DNA of 64,000 nt. It comes from Leuconostoc kimchii IMSNU 11154 (lineage in GTDB: Bacteria > Bacillota > Bacilli > Lactobacillales > Lactobacillaceae). The stretch is from the NCBI RefSeq assembly GCF_000092505.1, contig NC_014136.1, positions 434,001-498,000 on the forward strand. Reading direction: 5' to 3'. The translations under genes and the position numbers were made by a program. Under the pieces are notes generated by a model. That model had not been told where the DNA came from. It searched no databases and was given only the letters and a program-made list of their open reading frames with translations. Below are positions 1 through 7,983 of the stretch, in pieces. Each line of letters opens with the position of its first letter. The stretch's first letter is position 1.

Positions 1-200
1 TGCGTTTCAGGAGAAGTCAGCGATACTTTATAGCCTGCTGTTTTTTCATTTTTCAATGCCATAACTGCGTCTTGTACCTCATATGCCGTGTCAAAATCTT
101 GTACGACATTGACGTAATCGTCTTGATCTAATGGGACATTATCTTTGAATGCCTCAAACAAACTTTGCGCAAGCTTTTGTTGTTCTAATGTTAATGTCAT
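1..200 (-). CDS. 2-keto-4-pentenoate hydratase-like protein, 5' part only
   Basis: Only the first 66 codons are in the window; the gene runs off the left edge. The ATG is at 198-200, with GGGAG 6 nt upstream. The N-terminus opens MTLTLEQQKLAQ and continues through AYEVQDAVMAL and GYKVSLTSPE, resembling the fumarylacetoacetate-hydrolase/MhpD fold proteins annotated in lactic acid bacteria as 2-keto-4-pentenoate hydratase (hydration of 2-hydroxypentadienoate-type enols). The catalytic core is outside the window, so substrate is unknown. It is preceded by an Ile/Thr-codon leader peptide and an intrinsic terminator (228-383), which suggests control by aminoacyl-tRNA supply; this is inference. Family assignment is from memory of N-terminal motifs only. 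Confidence 0.55.
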   Translation of the reverse strand, partial: MTLTLEQQKLAQSLFEAFKDNVPLDQDDYVNVVQDFDTAYEVQDAVMALKNEKTAGYKVSLTSPET

Positions 201-227
201 AATATTCTCCCACGAAATAAAACAAAA

Positions 228-266
228 AAAGAGACAAGCTGCTTTTAAAAAGCAGCTTGTCTCTTT
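228..266 (-). terminator. Attenuator terminator in front of the hydratase gene
   Basis: A near-perfect inverted repeat with a stem of about 18 bp (AAAGAGACAAGCTGC arm) is followed on the minus strand by seven T residues and another T-rich stretch. It lies between the leader peptide and the hydratase RBS, so it acts as a conditional terminator rather than a gene-end terminator. Confidence 0.85.
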
Positions 267-282
267 GACAATTATCAGCTGC
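252..282 (-). promoter_or_regulatory. Candidate antiterminator stem
   Basis: On the minus strand GCAGC (278-282) and TTGTC (267-271) can pair with GCTGC (252-256) and GACAA (257-261). That stem uses the whole 5' base of the terminator arm, so the two structures exclude each other. The pairing is read directly; its use in the cell is inferred. Confidence 0.6.
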
Positions 283-323
283 CCATCAAATGATTGATAG
301 GCACCCAAAATTATCAGCACCTA

Positions 324-383
324 TCACGAAATAATGATAATGCTGATAATAATTTGTGTTGTTGTGTTAACTGATGTTGTCAT
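324..383 (-). CDS. Ile/Thr-rich leader peptide (19 aa)
   Basis: A short ORF of 19 codons begins with ATG at 381-383 and ends with TGA at 324-326. It reads MTTSVNTTT then QIIISIIIIS, giving five Thr and seven Ile codons, the Ile codons clustered right before the stop. A weak purine-rich AGAGA lies about 8 nt upstream. It sits between a good promoter (415-443) and the attenuator terminator (228-266). This is the architecture of a ribosome-mediated attenuation leader as in the thr and ilv operons of enterobacteria. The codons ATT ATC AGC (342-350) can pair with either of two identical GCTGATAAT copies downstream (310-318 and 271-279), the second overlapping the antiterminator. Confidence 0.75.
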   Translation of the reverse strand: MTTSVNTTTQIIISIIIIS

Positions 384-414
384 TTGTTTATCTCTTTTTT
401 TATTTAATATATTT

Positions 415-443
415 ATTAAAACATACTAATTAAAAATTGTCAA
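415..443 (-). promoter_or_regulatory. Promoter of the leader peptide/hydratase unit
   Basis: A consensus -35 TTGACA (438-443) and -10 TTTAAT (415-420) are separated by 17 nt. The predicted start of transcription is near 408, about 25 nt before the leader-peptide ATG. Confidence 0.75.
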
Positions 444-468
444 TAATTAATTAAAATCACAGAATTAA

Positions 469-1083
469 TTATCCTTTAATCCCAGAATTTTCGGCTAATG
501 GCACTAAAATTTTGCCAATAATTGTAACTAAAATAGCCCCTGTAATCACTTCAAATATACCATTGAATGCAACAATACTAACTAACCACCCTAAAATATT
601 TTCTGTTGGTACGCCCGTAAAATTAGTATGCATCACTGTAAAACCAACCGCCGTTGACAAGACAACGCCAACAGTATTAAGTAATGCGGCTAATGCTCCC
701 AAAGAAGCTAAGCCGAAAACTTGTATTCTAGCACTTTTCCCGCGCAGTAACTGATTAAATAACCAACCAATTAAAAATCCCATTAAAAGACGCGGCACAA
801 TTGCTGTAATTGGATTTTGAAATATGAGAGAACCGATAGTCCCTGGCGTTGACCATGCTTGCCATAGCGTTATTAACCCCCAAAACGCACCCATGAACGC
901 ACCCCAACGCGCGCCTAAAATAATTGCTGCAATGGCCACCGTAAATTGAATAATTGTTGGCGCAGCCCCAACAATAAAGGCACCTAGTGGAATGTAACCT
1001 AACCATGGGACAACAACTTGTATTATCACAATAGCCATAAAAAAAATTGCCATTACTAAATATTTTGTTCGATTATTTGTCAT
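469..1083 (-). CDS. ECF transporter S component, PanT-like (paralogue A)
   Basis: A 204-residue very hydrophobic protein with about six membrane segments. It has the ECF_trnsprt-type signatures PTIIQFTV and LGARWGAFMGAFWG near residues 43-70, characteristic of substrate-binding S subunits of energy-coupling-factor vitamin transporters. PanT (pantothenate) proteins look similar, but I cannot fix the substrate. The shared T/ATPase module (ecfA1-ecfA2-ecfT) is not in the window, as expected for group II S components. The ATG has AAGGAA about 8 nt upstream. A second gene of the same family lies at 1267-1881, and the gap between them carries a tRNA on the opposite strand. Confidence 0.8.
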   Translation of the reverse strand: MTNNRTKYLVMAIFFMAIVIIQVVVPWLGYIPLGAFIVGAAPTIIQFTVAIAAIILGARWGAFMGAFWGLITLWQAWSTPGTIGSLIFQNPITAIVPRLLMGFLIGWLFNQLLRGKSARIQVFGLASLGALAALLNTVGVVLSTAVGFTVMHTNFTGVPTENILGWLVSIVAFNGIFEVITGAILVTIIGKILVPLAENSGIKG

Positions 1084-1135
1084 CGTATATTTCCTTATTA
1101 AAAATTAAGATCGTATTGACCAGTTGCGTTATTGC

Positions 1136-1163
1136 TTGTTTTTAAATCAATTTACGGTATAAT
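1136..1163 (+). promoter_or_regulatory. Promoter of tRNA-Arg
   Basis: TTGTTT (1136-1141), a 16-nt spacer and a perfect TATAAT (1158-1163) place the transcription start around 1170, just before the mature tRNA 5' end at 1174. Confidence 0.65.
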
Positions 1164-1173
1164 AAAATAGTTC

Positions 1174-1246
<73 letters not shown>

Positions 1247-1266
1247 TCATATAATATTTCCCCTCA

Positions 1267-1881
1267 TCAGCCGTTAATCCCTGATCGTTGAGCGATTGGC
1301 AGCAAAATATTACCTATAAGCATCACTAATATAAATCCAACAATCATTTCAAAAATTGCATTGAAAGACACAATACCGACTAACCAATTTAAAAGATTGT
1401 GGTCAGGAATACCGGTAAAATTAGTATGCATCATCGTAAATCCAATAACTGTTAAGATAACCACACCAATTGTATTAATTAAGGCAGCTAATACACCCAA
1501 AATTCCTAGCCCAAGTGTTTGAACTGCGGCTGAACGATTACGTAAAAATAAATTAAATAACACACCAATTAATAAACCAACTAAAATACGTGGCAGCAGT
1601 GCAGTAACTGGATTTTGAAACATTAATGAACCAATGGTCCCTGGATGTGTTAACGCATTAATGAATGACAGGCTCCCCCAAAAAAAGCCAACAATGGCGC
1701 CGTACTTTGGGCCGAGTAAAATACCAGATAATGCTACTGTAAATTGTATAATCGTTGCACTAGCGCCAACAACAAACGCTCCTAAGGGCATAACCCCCAA
1801 CCACGGCACAATCATTTGAACCAACACAATAGCAACAAATAATGTTGTAATAATGTAATACTTCGTTTTTCGGTTTGTCAT
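1267..1881 (-). CDS. ECF transporter S component, PanT-like (paralogue B)
   Basis: About 204 residues and clearly homologous along its whole length to the product of 469-1083: shared VPWLG, PLGAF, TIIQFTVA, PGTIGSL, FQNP and MHTNFTG blocks. It is therefore another S component of an ECF-type vitamin transporter, with about six membrane helices. I chose the ATG at 1879-1881 because it aligns exactly with the paralogue start and has AAGGG immediately upstream, though unusually close; a GTG at 1897-1899 would add six residues. Substrate unknown. It probably forms a unit with paralogue A, driven from the promoter at 1934-1962. Confidence 0.8.
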   Translation of the reverse strand: MTNRKTKYYIITTLFVAIVLVQMIVPWLGVMPLGAFVVGASATIIQFTVALSGILLGPKYGAIVGFFWGSLSFINALTHPGTIGSLMFQNPVTALLPRILVGLLIGVLFNLFLRNRSAAVQTLGLGILGVLAALINTIGVVILTVIGFTMMHTNFTGIPDHNLLNWLVGIVSFNAIFEMIVGFILVMLIGNILLPIAQRSGING

Positions 1882-1933
1882 GACCCTTATATCGGTCACT
1901 CGTAATGATGAGAACCGCTCCTCTTATTTGATA

Positions 1934-1962
1934 ATTATATTGTATCTTAATCAGTAGGTTAA
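1934..1962 (-). promoter_or_regulatory. Promoter of ECF paralogue B
   Basis: TTAACC (1957-1962), 17-nt spacer, perfect TATAAT (1934-1939), roughly 50 nt upstream of the chosen ATG. Confidence 0.55.
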
Positions 1963-2028
1963 ACACAATCAAAAAAAGTCGTAAGGATGGTTACTAACTC
2001 GGATTAGTCAGTTTATGGCTAACCACAA

Positions 2029-2352
2029 TCAGTTATCTTTCAATAGCGTTTCAGCCATCTTCAGTATATTATCGCCATTCATCGTACCATAATCTATCAT
2101 ATTCATCACAGCCATGGGTATCTTATGAATATCAGTTTGGTTCTTAACCTCATCTTTTAAATACGAAACTTGAGGTCCTAACAGTACAACATCAGGTTGC
2201 GTATCATTTAATTTTCCCGCAACATCCGACAGAGCCACCGCAAATATTTCGTAATCTTTTCCTTGATTAGCCGCTGATTTTTTCATATTAGCCACTAAAA
2301 GTGATGTTGACATACCAGCAGCACAAACTAACATAACGCGTTTTGTTGCCAT
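2029..2352 (-). CDS. PTS lactose/cellobiose-family EIIB component (orphan)
   Basis: A 107-residue protein starting MATKRVMLVCAAGMSTSLL. The P-loop-like CAAGMSTSL segment carries the Cys (residue 10) that is phosphorylated in cellobiose/lactose-family EIIB domains, which relay phosphate from EIIA to sugar bound at EIIC. Length is normal for a stand-alone EIIB. No EIIA or EIIC gene is adjacent, so it either works with components elsewhere or has a regulatory role. Start ATG has AAGGAG about 9 nt upstream. A cre-like site (2421-2434) just above the -10 suggests CcpA control. Confidence 0.88.
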   Translation of the reverse strand: MATKRVMLVCAAGMSTSLLVANMKKSAANQGKDYEIFAVALSDVAGKLNDTQPDVVLLGPQVSYLKDEVKNQTDIHKIPMAVMNMIDYGTMNGDNILKMAETLLKDN

Positions 2353-2394
2353 AAAGTTTTTCTCCTTAAATGTCTAGCATGCTTTCCTACTACT

Positions 2395-2400
2395 ATTATA
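2395..2400 (-). promoter_or_regulatory. -10 box of the EIIB gene
   Basis: A perfect TATAAT lies 42 nt before the EIIB start codon. The matching -35 region is weak and overlaps the cre-like site. Confidence 0.55.
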
Positions 2401-2420
2401 CCGCTAATTGTATTTGCTTA

Positions 2421-2434
2421 TGTGAGCGTTTTCT
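2421..2434 (-). promoter_or_regulatory. cre-like catabolite-repression site
   Basis: AGAAAACGCTCACA on the minus strand matches 13 of 14 positions of the CcpA-binding consensus WGWAARCGYTWWCW. It lies 20 nt upstream of the -10 box of the PTS EIIB gene, where CcpA binding would block the -35 region. Confidence 0.6.
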
Positions 2435-2456
2435 TTTTAAGAAAACTAATGGCAAT

Positions 2457-2497
2457 AAAAAATGTTATTGTAGAGTGACTATACAATAACATTTTTT
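2457..2497 (-). terminator. Terminator after ileS
   Basis: Arms AAAAAATGTTATTGTA and TACAATAACATTTTTT enclose a 9-nt loop and end in T runs on both strands. It lies 31 nt past the ileS stop. Confidence 0.85.
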
Positions 2498-2527
2498 ATT
2501 ACTTTGATTAGCAGACAAATAGCTACG

Positions 2528-5323
2528 TTATTCTAAGCCTTCCGTTAGGGCTTCAGGATAAAACTCACGTACGATGTCGGCCTCATGTTGAGATAATTCA
2601 GGGAATGCCGCATCAGCACCCAAATCCTCGTGGAACATACGATCACGCGGTGATACCCCACCAATTGCATGTTTAACATCAATTAATATACCGTCATATG
2701 ACTTAACATCGGTCGGCGCTTTTTCAACATCAACAATGTACAATTGAGAAACCATAAGCAATAGACGCACATCTGCATTCAAATTTTGTAATAAATCGTT
2801 TTGTTCAGAAGTAACATACAGCGTCAAAGCCGCTTCGGCATTTTTACCAATTAATTCAGCGCCACGTGCTTCTTCAAGCGCTTTATTCACAGCATCACGT
2901 AGAGACATAAATGTTGACCAATTCTCTAATAAGGCTGTTACGTTTCCTAGATCTTTCGCTTCCGGCATTTCTGACAAGTAGGCAAAATCTAACGTTTCAT
3001 TTGGCAAATATTCCCAAACTTCTTCAGCCGTATGGGGCAAAACTGGTAATAACAACTTTGTTAATGCTAGCAAAGTTTCATAAAATACCGTTTGCATAGA
3101 ACGCCGCGCATGTCCAGTTGGTGCTTCAACGTAAACCACGTCTTTAGCAATATCCAAATAGAAGGCTGACAAATCAACGTTGACAAAATTAATCACTCGT
3201 TTGAAAATATCATTAAATTGATAGTTATCATAAGATTGACGAACATCTTTAATAAAGTTATTCAATAACACAGAGAAATATTGATCGTGTCCCGCCCGTT
3301 CAGCGAATGGCACCGCATCAGTTGTCGCATTATAATCTGTTGTATTGGCCATTAAGAACCGCAATGTGTTTCTTAATTTACGATAACTTTCGGAAACTTG
3401 TTTTAATATGTCATTTGATACTGGCATATCTTGTGATGTGTCAACCGAAATTGTCCACAAGCGCAAAATTTCAATACCCATCTTATCAGCCACATCGAGT
3501 GGTGAAATTGTGTTACCAAGTGACTTAGACATTTTATTGCCTTTACCGTCTAGCGTAAATCCTTGTGATAGCACATTTTTATAAGGCGCATGACCAGTAG
3601 CAGCAACCGATGTGATTAGGGACGAGTTAAACCACCCACGATATTGATCTGATCCTTCCAAATACATGTCCGCAGGATAATCTAAATGATCACGTGTATT
3701 CATAACACCGGCCCAAGACGACCCTGAGTCAAACCAAACATCCATGATATCTTCTTCTTTGGTAAATTGGCCATTTGGTGAATGCTCATTTGTATAACCA
3801 TCAGGCAATAAGTCTTTAGCCTCATGCTCAAACCAGTAGTTTGATCCATGTGCTTCAAATAAATCAGCCACATGATTAATAACTGCTTGATCCACAATTG
3901 GTGTTTGATCTTCCGCATAGAATATTGGTAATGGTACACCCCACACACGTTGACGTGAAATAACCCAATCACCACGGTCACGTATCATATTGTACAGTCG
4001 CTTCTTGCCCCATTCAGGATAAAAAGTCACATGATCAAGCTCATTTAATATATTTTGACGGAACTTTTCTACAGATGCAAACCACTGTGGCACTGCTCGC
4101 CAGATAATTGGTTTCTTTGTACGCCAATCAAAAGGATATGAGTGTGTAATTTTTTCTTTTGCTAAAAATAGCTGTGCATCTTTTAACTTATTAATGACGA
4201 CACCAACAACATCATCATAAAACTTGCCTTCGAAATCAGGGCCGGCATTTTTCGTCATGTACCCCTTTTCGTCCACTGTCACAAATGCCTCAAGGCCATA
4301 CTTCATACCAACATTGAAATCATCTTCACCAAAACCTGGGGCTGTGTGCACTAGCCCCGTACCGGAATCTAATGTCACATGATCAGCATTCATAACTAAT
4401 TCTTCAGTTTCAGAATCCCAAGGATGATACGCTATTATGCGATCTAATTCTTGTCCTTTATAAGTTGCAAGAATTTCATAATTTTCCCAGCCAAATAGCG
4501 GTACAATGGCATCCAAACGGCCAGTTGCAATCACAAACTTTCGTGTTTCACCTGCAGGTTGAATAACGGCATACGTCATATCAGGGCCAAGCGTAATACC
4601 ACGCGATGCTGTTACTGTAAATGGTGTTGTTGTCCAAACAACAAAATATGTATCGTTATCAAGAATACCTTTACCATCCTTGACCTGGTTGGCATAGTAC
4701 AATGAAACAGAATCAATATCATGATATTCTATTTCGGCTTCTGCAAGTGCAGATTCTGATGACCATGACCAATAAACAGGTTTTGAACCTTTAAATATAT
4801 AGCCTTTGCCAGCCATTTCACCAAAGACACGTAATTGAGCTGCCTCAAATTCAGGTAACAAGGTAATATATGGTTTTTCCCAATCTGCCATGATTCCTAA
4901 ACGTTTGAAATCATTTCTTTGCTTGTCAACTTGCGTCAAAGCAAAATCTTTTGCTAAATTACGCCACTCTGCCTTCTTCATCGATTTACGATCATAACCA
5001 GCTTTCGTCAATTGTTGCTCAATTGGCAAACCATGTGTATCCCACCCCGGAACATAAGGTGCATAAAATCCAGCCATATTCTTATAACGAACAATAATAT
5101 CTTTTGAAATTTTATTTAAAGCATGCCCCAAGTGAATGTTACCATTGGCGTATGGTGGCCCATCATGCAAATTAAAATGCGGTTTATTTTCATTTTGTGT
5201 CAATCTTTGTTGATACAAATTAATATCGTACCATTTTTGTTGACGAACAGGTTCCGTTTTTGGCAACGAGCCACGCATTGGAAAATCGGTTTTCCCTAAA
5301 TTAAGTGTGTCTTTGTATTTCAT
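2528..5323 (-). CDS. ileS: Isoleucyl-tRNA synthetase
   Basis: A 931-residue class I synthetase that charges tRNA-Ile. The HIGH-type motif is HLGH (about residues 64-67, in [10 protein letters not shown]) and the KMSKS motif is intact ([10 protein letters not shown]). The editing domain carries WTTTPFT and [10 protein letters not shown]. The start is supported by GGGAGA 8 nt upstream. The C-terminal region that is normally a zinc ribbon (CxxC pairs in Bacillus-type enzymes) is present but reads SPRDRM and LSQHEA where the cysteines should be, and I find no cysteine anywhere in the protein. Expression is controlled by the T-box leader at 5385-5605; a strong terminator follows. Confidence 0.98.
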   Translation of the reverse strand: MKYKDTLNLGKTDFPMRGSLPKTEPVRQQKWYDINLYQQRLTQNENKPHFNLHDGPPYANGNIHLGHALNKISKDIIVRYKNMAGFYAPYVPGWDTHGLPIEQQLTKAGYDRKSMKKAEWRNLAKDFALTQVDKQRNDFKRLGIMADWEKPYITLLPEFEAAQLRVFGEMAGKGYIFKGSKPVYWSWSSESALAEAEIEYHDIDSVSLYYANQVKDGKGILDNDTYFVVWTTTPFTVTASRGITLGPDMTYAVIQPAGETRKFVIATGRLDAIVPLFGWENYEILATYKGQELDRIIAYHPWDSETEELVMNADHVTLDSGTGLVHTAPGFGEDDFNVGMKYGLEAFVTVDEKGYMTKNAGPDFEGKFYDDVVGVVINKLKDAQLFLAKEKITHSYPFDWRTKKPIIWRAVPQWFASVEKFRQNILNELDHVTFYPEWGKKRLYNMIRDRGDWVISRQRVWGVPLPIFYAEDQTPIVDQAVINHVADLFEAHGSNYWFEHEAKDLLPDGYTNEHSPNGQFTKEEDIMDVWFDSGSSWAGVMNTRDHLDYPADMYLEGSDQYRGWFNSSLITSVAATGHAPYKNVLSQGFTLDGKGNKMSKSLGNTISPLDVADKMGIEILRLWTISVDTSQDMPVSNDILKQVSESYRKLRNTLRFLMANTTDYNATTDAVPFAERAGHDQYFSVLLNNFIKDVRQSYDNYQFNDIFKRVINFVNVDLSAFYLDIAKDVVYVEAPTGHARRSMQTVFYETLLALTKLLLPVLPHTAEEVWEYLPNETLDFAYLSEMPEAKDLGNVTALLENWSTFMSLRDAVNKALEEARGAELIGKNAEAALTLYVTSEQNDLLQNLNADVRLLLMVSQLYIVDVEKAPTDVKSYDGILIDVKHAIGGVSPRDRMFHEDLGADAAFPELSQHEADIVREFYPEALTEGLE

Positions 5324-5384
5324 TTAATTTCTCCCATCGTTTATCTTTAATTCTTATTAGCAGTTTGCGTCATGTTCAAATAAA

Positions 5385-5421
5385 AAAGTGTCCCTATGTC
5401 ATTTCGACATAGGGACACTTT
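5385..5421 (-). terminator. T-box terminator hairpin of the ileS leader
   Basis: Arms AAAGTGTCCCTATGTC and GACATAGGGACACTTT with a 5-nt loop, followed on the minus strand by a TTTTTTATTT tract. It is directly downstream of the conserved T-box sequence, which can invade it as antiterminator. Confidence 0.9.
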
Positions 5422-5605
5422 CGCGTGGTACCACCCAAGTTTAGTTATATTAAATAACCCTCAAACCAGTATTAACGGACTGCACCGTTTGAACTTACTA
5501 AAACTTCAGTTCAACAAAACTTGTAACTGATTTAAATGGCTACAGTGACGATCATCTCAAACCACCATGACTCGCTGCGCGTATGTATGCCAATCTTTTT
5601 GTGTT
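5385..5605 (-). ncRNA. T-box riboswitch controlling ileS
   Basis: The minus strand carries the T-box motif GGGTGGTACCACGCG (5422-5436) followed at once by the terminator, and about 170 nt of upstream leader containing a stem I-like region (AGCGAG and GGTGG elements near 5560-5580). T-box leaders bind uncharged tRNA, here presumably tRNA-Ile, and stabilise the antiterminator. An ATC triplet near 5550 is a possible specifier, but I did not prove its position in the loop. The 5' limit is approximate; divIVA ends at 5616. Confidence 0.88.
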
Positions 5606-5615
5606 ACGCTTCTTG

Positions 5616-6314
5616 TTATTTATTATTGTCGTTACTATTTTCTTCTGATTCTGGAAACACCACAACTGGACCTGAGGCAGGCTTTGCATCAGTTATTGTA
5701 TCATCAAGTGCCTCTGCTTCTATCTGTTGTTGATCTTCTACAGCAGCAGATGATTCTTCAGTTGTTATTGTATTATCATTATCCACACGCTTGGCAGTAA
5801 CTTGACCAAACGGTAAATGATGAACCGCTTCAGCTAATTCATCATTTTCTATTAGTTTACGCTGAAGTGTTAATAATTTCAAGAAGGAATTTTTAAAATT
5901 TTCCACTTCAGTTCGTAGTTGGTTCTGCTCATCAATCAAATCAGCATTTTCTTGTGCTAAGTTTGATGCTTCAGCTTCAGCCTTGGTACGTGCATCGCTA
6001 ATAATTTTAGTGGCAGATTCTTGAGCATGAGTCAGCTGTTTCTTTACCTCAACATCAGCCTCCTGCTTTAAACGATCTGCAGCTTCTTGAGCAACAAAGA
6101 TAGATTGATTAACTTGTTCACGCTTCGCTTCTAATTCATCAACTCTAGCTTTTAAACCACTATTATCATTGCGCAACTTATCGCGTTCAGCGATCAAGGT
6201 TTCATAATCACTATTGACAGTATCCAGAAACGCATCGACTTCCGACGCAATGTAAGCACGTGAGCCTTTCTTAGTAAATTCGTGGTTCAAAATTTCATCA
6301 GGTGTTAATAACAT
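5616..6314 (-). CDS. divIVA: DivIVA domain cell-division protein
   Basis: About 232 residues. The N-terminus MLLTPDEILNHEFTKKGSRAY matches the DivIVA membrane-curvature-binding head, followed by a long coiled coil (about residues 30-165) and an acidic, low-complexity tail rich in Glu, Asp, Asn and Thr. DivIVA marks negatively curved septal membrane and recruits division and wall-synthesis proteins. I prefer the second of two tandem ATGs because AAAAGGAG is then 5 nt away; the first adds one Met. It is the last dcw gene before the ileS leader. Confidence 0.95.
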   Translation of the reverse strand: MLLTPDEILNHEFTKKGSRAYIASEVDAFLDTVNSDYETLIAERDKLRNDNSGLKARVDELEAKREQVNQSIFVAQEAADRLKQEADVEVKKQLTHAQESATKIISDARTKAEAEASNLAQENADLIDEQNQLRTEVENFKNSFLKLLTLQRKLIENDELAEAVHHLPFGQVTAKRVDNDNTITTEESSAAVEDQQQIEAEALDDTITDAKPASGPVVVFPESEENSNDNNK

Positions 6315-6351
6315 CATATCTCCTTTTAACTTCGAAATATTTCGTGTTAAT

Positions 6352-7146
6352 TTAACGACGAATAATATTTACAACTGTCTTAATTTTATCTTTCTTAGTT
6401 AAACCATCAATCATCACCAGTTGCAGTCGTCCATAGTGACGAACAGAAACCATATCACCGACAGCAATGACATGATCTGGCTTAAGCATCGTTGCCCAAT
6501 TAATACGAACTTGTTCTTGTTCAACTAATGACTTTGCCATGCGTCGTGATATATCAAAAGCAGCTGAGACAGCAGTATCGATGCGCAGCGATGAAAGTAG
6601 TAAAAACACTTCGTCCCAATCATCGCGATCTGTCACAGGAATATGGTCTAAATTTTGTTCCATCAATGTGATTCTTACACGACCAATTTTTTCAACGGTC
6701 TGTTGAATATACGTCACCATTTTAGCATCGACAACAATTTGCCATTGATCCTGATGAGATAGAATATCACCAATAACAGCACGTTCTATACCAGCACTCA
6801 TAAATGAGCCAAGTATTGTTGCGTGATGTAGCTCGGTAAATTTAACTGGATACTTAATTTCTAATAAAGCTAACTCGAAATCTGACAATTCAATCTCGTA
6901 AAAACTTGGGGCGATAAAAGCGCGTTGACTTTCTGCATGAGGTACCACACCATTAAATTGAACAACTAAATCTTTTGCTCGATTAACGCATGTTTGTAAA
7001 ATATATTGCTCACGTGGGTTTAAAAAACGCGTCAATATGCCTCGATATTCATCCTCACTTTGACGGATCCAATCACTTGCTTGTTGTATAAATTTTTCTT
7101 CTTCTGGTCTAAAATGTTGCGTTACTGCGACTGCACTCTCTGTCAT
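6352..7146 (-). CDS. ylmH: YlmH family S4-domain RNA-binding protein
   Basis: A 264-residue protein with the YlmH layout: an N-terminal alpha/beta region containing LGSFMSAGIERAVIGDI and a C-terminal S4 RNA-binding domain at about 180-245 (SRRMAKSLVEQEQVRIN, VAVGDMVSVRHYG type). YlmH is conserved beside sepF and divIVA in Gram-positive bacteria and has been linked to ribosome rescue and cell division. The ATG overlaps the yggT stop by 4 nt, implying translational coupling. Confidence 0.93.
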   Translation of the reverse strand: MTESAVAVTQHFRPEEEKFIQQASDWIRQSEDEYRGILTRFLNPREQYILQTCVNRAKDLVVQFNGVVPHAESQRAFIAPSFYEIELSDFELALLEIKYPVKFTELHHATILGSFMSAGIERAVIGDILSHQDQWQIVVDAKMVTYIQQTVEKIGRVRITLMEQNLDHIPVTDRDDWDEVFLLLSSLRIDTAVSAAFDISRRMAKSLVEQEQVRINWATMLKPDHVIAVGDMVSVRHYGRLQLVMIDGLTKKDKIKTVVNIIRR

Positions 7147-7412
7147 ACTACAACAAATAATAACACTAAATGTGTCAGCCCACTAATAGCAAAATTCAAT
7201 GCTAATATTGCCACAATCGGAGAAATATCAATCATACCGCCGATAGGTGGTATGATCCTAAATAGATTCAAATAAGGTGAGACAATACGATGAAGCCAAC
7301 GCCCTAATGTTGATTGCTGTGCACCAGGCAACCAAGACATCAAAACATAAATAACAATAGCATATTCATAATAGCGCGCAATGCGGACAATCCAGTTTAA
7401 TATTTCAATCAT
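7143..7412 (-). CDS. yggT: YggT family membrane protein (YlmG)
   Basis: An 89-residue protein with two membrane segments (about 10-27 and 66-88) separated by the signature LHRIVSPYLNLFRIIPP and the GGMIDISPIVA motif of the YggT/YlmG family. The family is linked to membrane/septum organisation, with no firm biochemical role. It lies between sepF (4-nt gap) and ylmH (4-nt overlap). AAGG is 10 nt before the ATG. Confidence 0.93.
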   Translation of the reverse strand: MIEILNWIVRIARYYEYAIVIYVLMSWLPGAQQSTLGRWLHRIVSPYLNLFRIIPPIGGMIDISPIVAILALNFAISGLTHLVLLFVVV

Positions 7413-7416
7413 ATAG

Positions 7417-7875
7417 TTAGTACCTTGTATTAGGTTCTAAATTATCAGTTAGCGTCCCAGAAATTTCAAACGTTGCTGGCGTCACCAAAAAGATAGATTG
7501 CCCAATACGTTCAATTTCGCCATTCACAGCATAAATCGCGCCGCCTAAGAAATCTAAAATACGCTTAGCTTGTGATTCATCAATTTGTGTAAAGTTAACG
7601 ATAACAGCCTCACCACCTAAAATTTGAGAAGCAATCGCTCGAGAGTCAGAGTACACTTTGGGCTCAAATAAAGCAATTTTGCTATTCGCATTACTTGGAT
7701 CAGTCATTGTTGATTGCGATGCTTGACGGCCCAAATAAGTCGCCTGTTGTGAATTCTGTTGGATTGGTTGCTGAAATTGTTGTTGTTCCTGATAACTATT
7801 ATTATCGTAGCCATCTTCATATAAATCGTCTTCATCATTACTGAAAAGGCGTTTAATCGTATCACCTAATGCCAT
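7417..7875 (-). CDS. sepF: Cell-division protein SepF
   Basis: A 152-residue protein. It starts with a probable amphipathic membrane helix (ALGDTIKRLF), passes through an acidic Gln-rich linker (about 17-60), and ends in the SepF fold (FEPKVYSDSRAIASQILGG, then GGAIYAVNGEIERIG). SepF tethers FtsZ to membrane and shapes septal rings. It follows ftsZ by 108 nt. The YggS-like ylmE gene found between ftsZ and sepF in many Firmicutes is absent here. GGAG is well placed before the ATG. Confidence 0.95.
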   Translation of the reverse strand: MALGDTIKRLFSNDEDDLYEDGYDNNSYQEQQQFQQPIQQNSQQATYLGRQASQSTMTDPSNANSKIALFEPKVYSDSRAIASQILGGEAVIVNFTQIDESQAKRILDFLGGAIYAVNGEIERIGQSIFLVTPATFEISGTLTDNLEPNTRY

Positions 7876-7914
7876 AGTTTCTCCTTAACACGTAGATTGG
7901 TGATTGCTATGTAC

Positions 7915-7944
7915 AATCGATGGCTTAATCATAATTCATCGATT
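7915..7944. repeat. Small inverted repeat in the ftsZ-sepF gap
   Basis: AATCGATG and CATCGATT arms flank a 14-nt loop in the 108-nt gap. There is no T run, so it is not a typical terminator. It may be an RNA-processing or regulatory hairpin, or chance. Confidence 0.35.
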
Positions 7945-7983
7945 TACCACACAATCAAGGTGTTTCCAACCCCTACTGGTATT

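Noticed and set aside
5540..5560. Exact specifier codon of the ileS T-box
   Set aside because: An ATC is present in the stem I region, but I could not place it in the specifier loop with confidence, so no specific claim is made.
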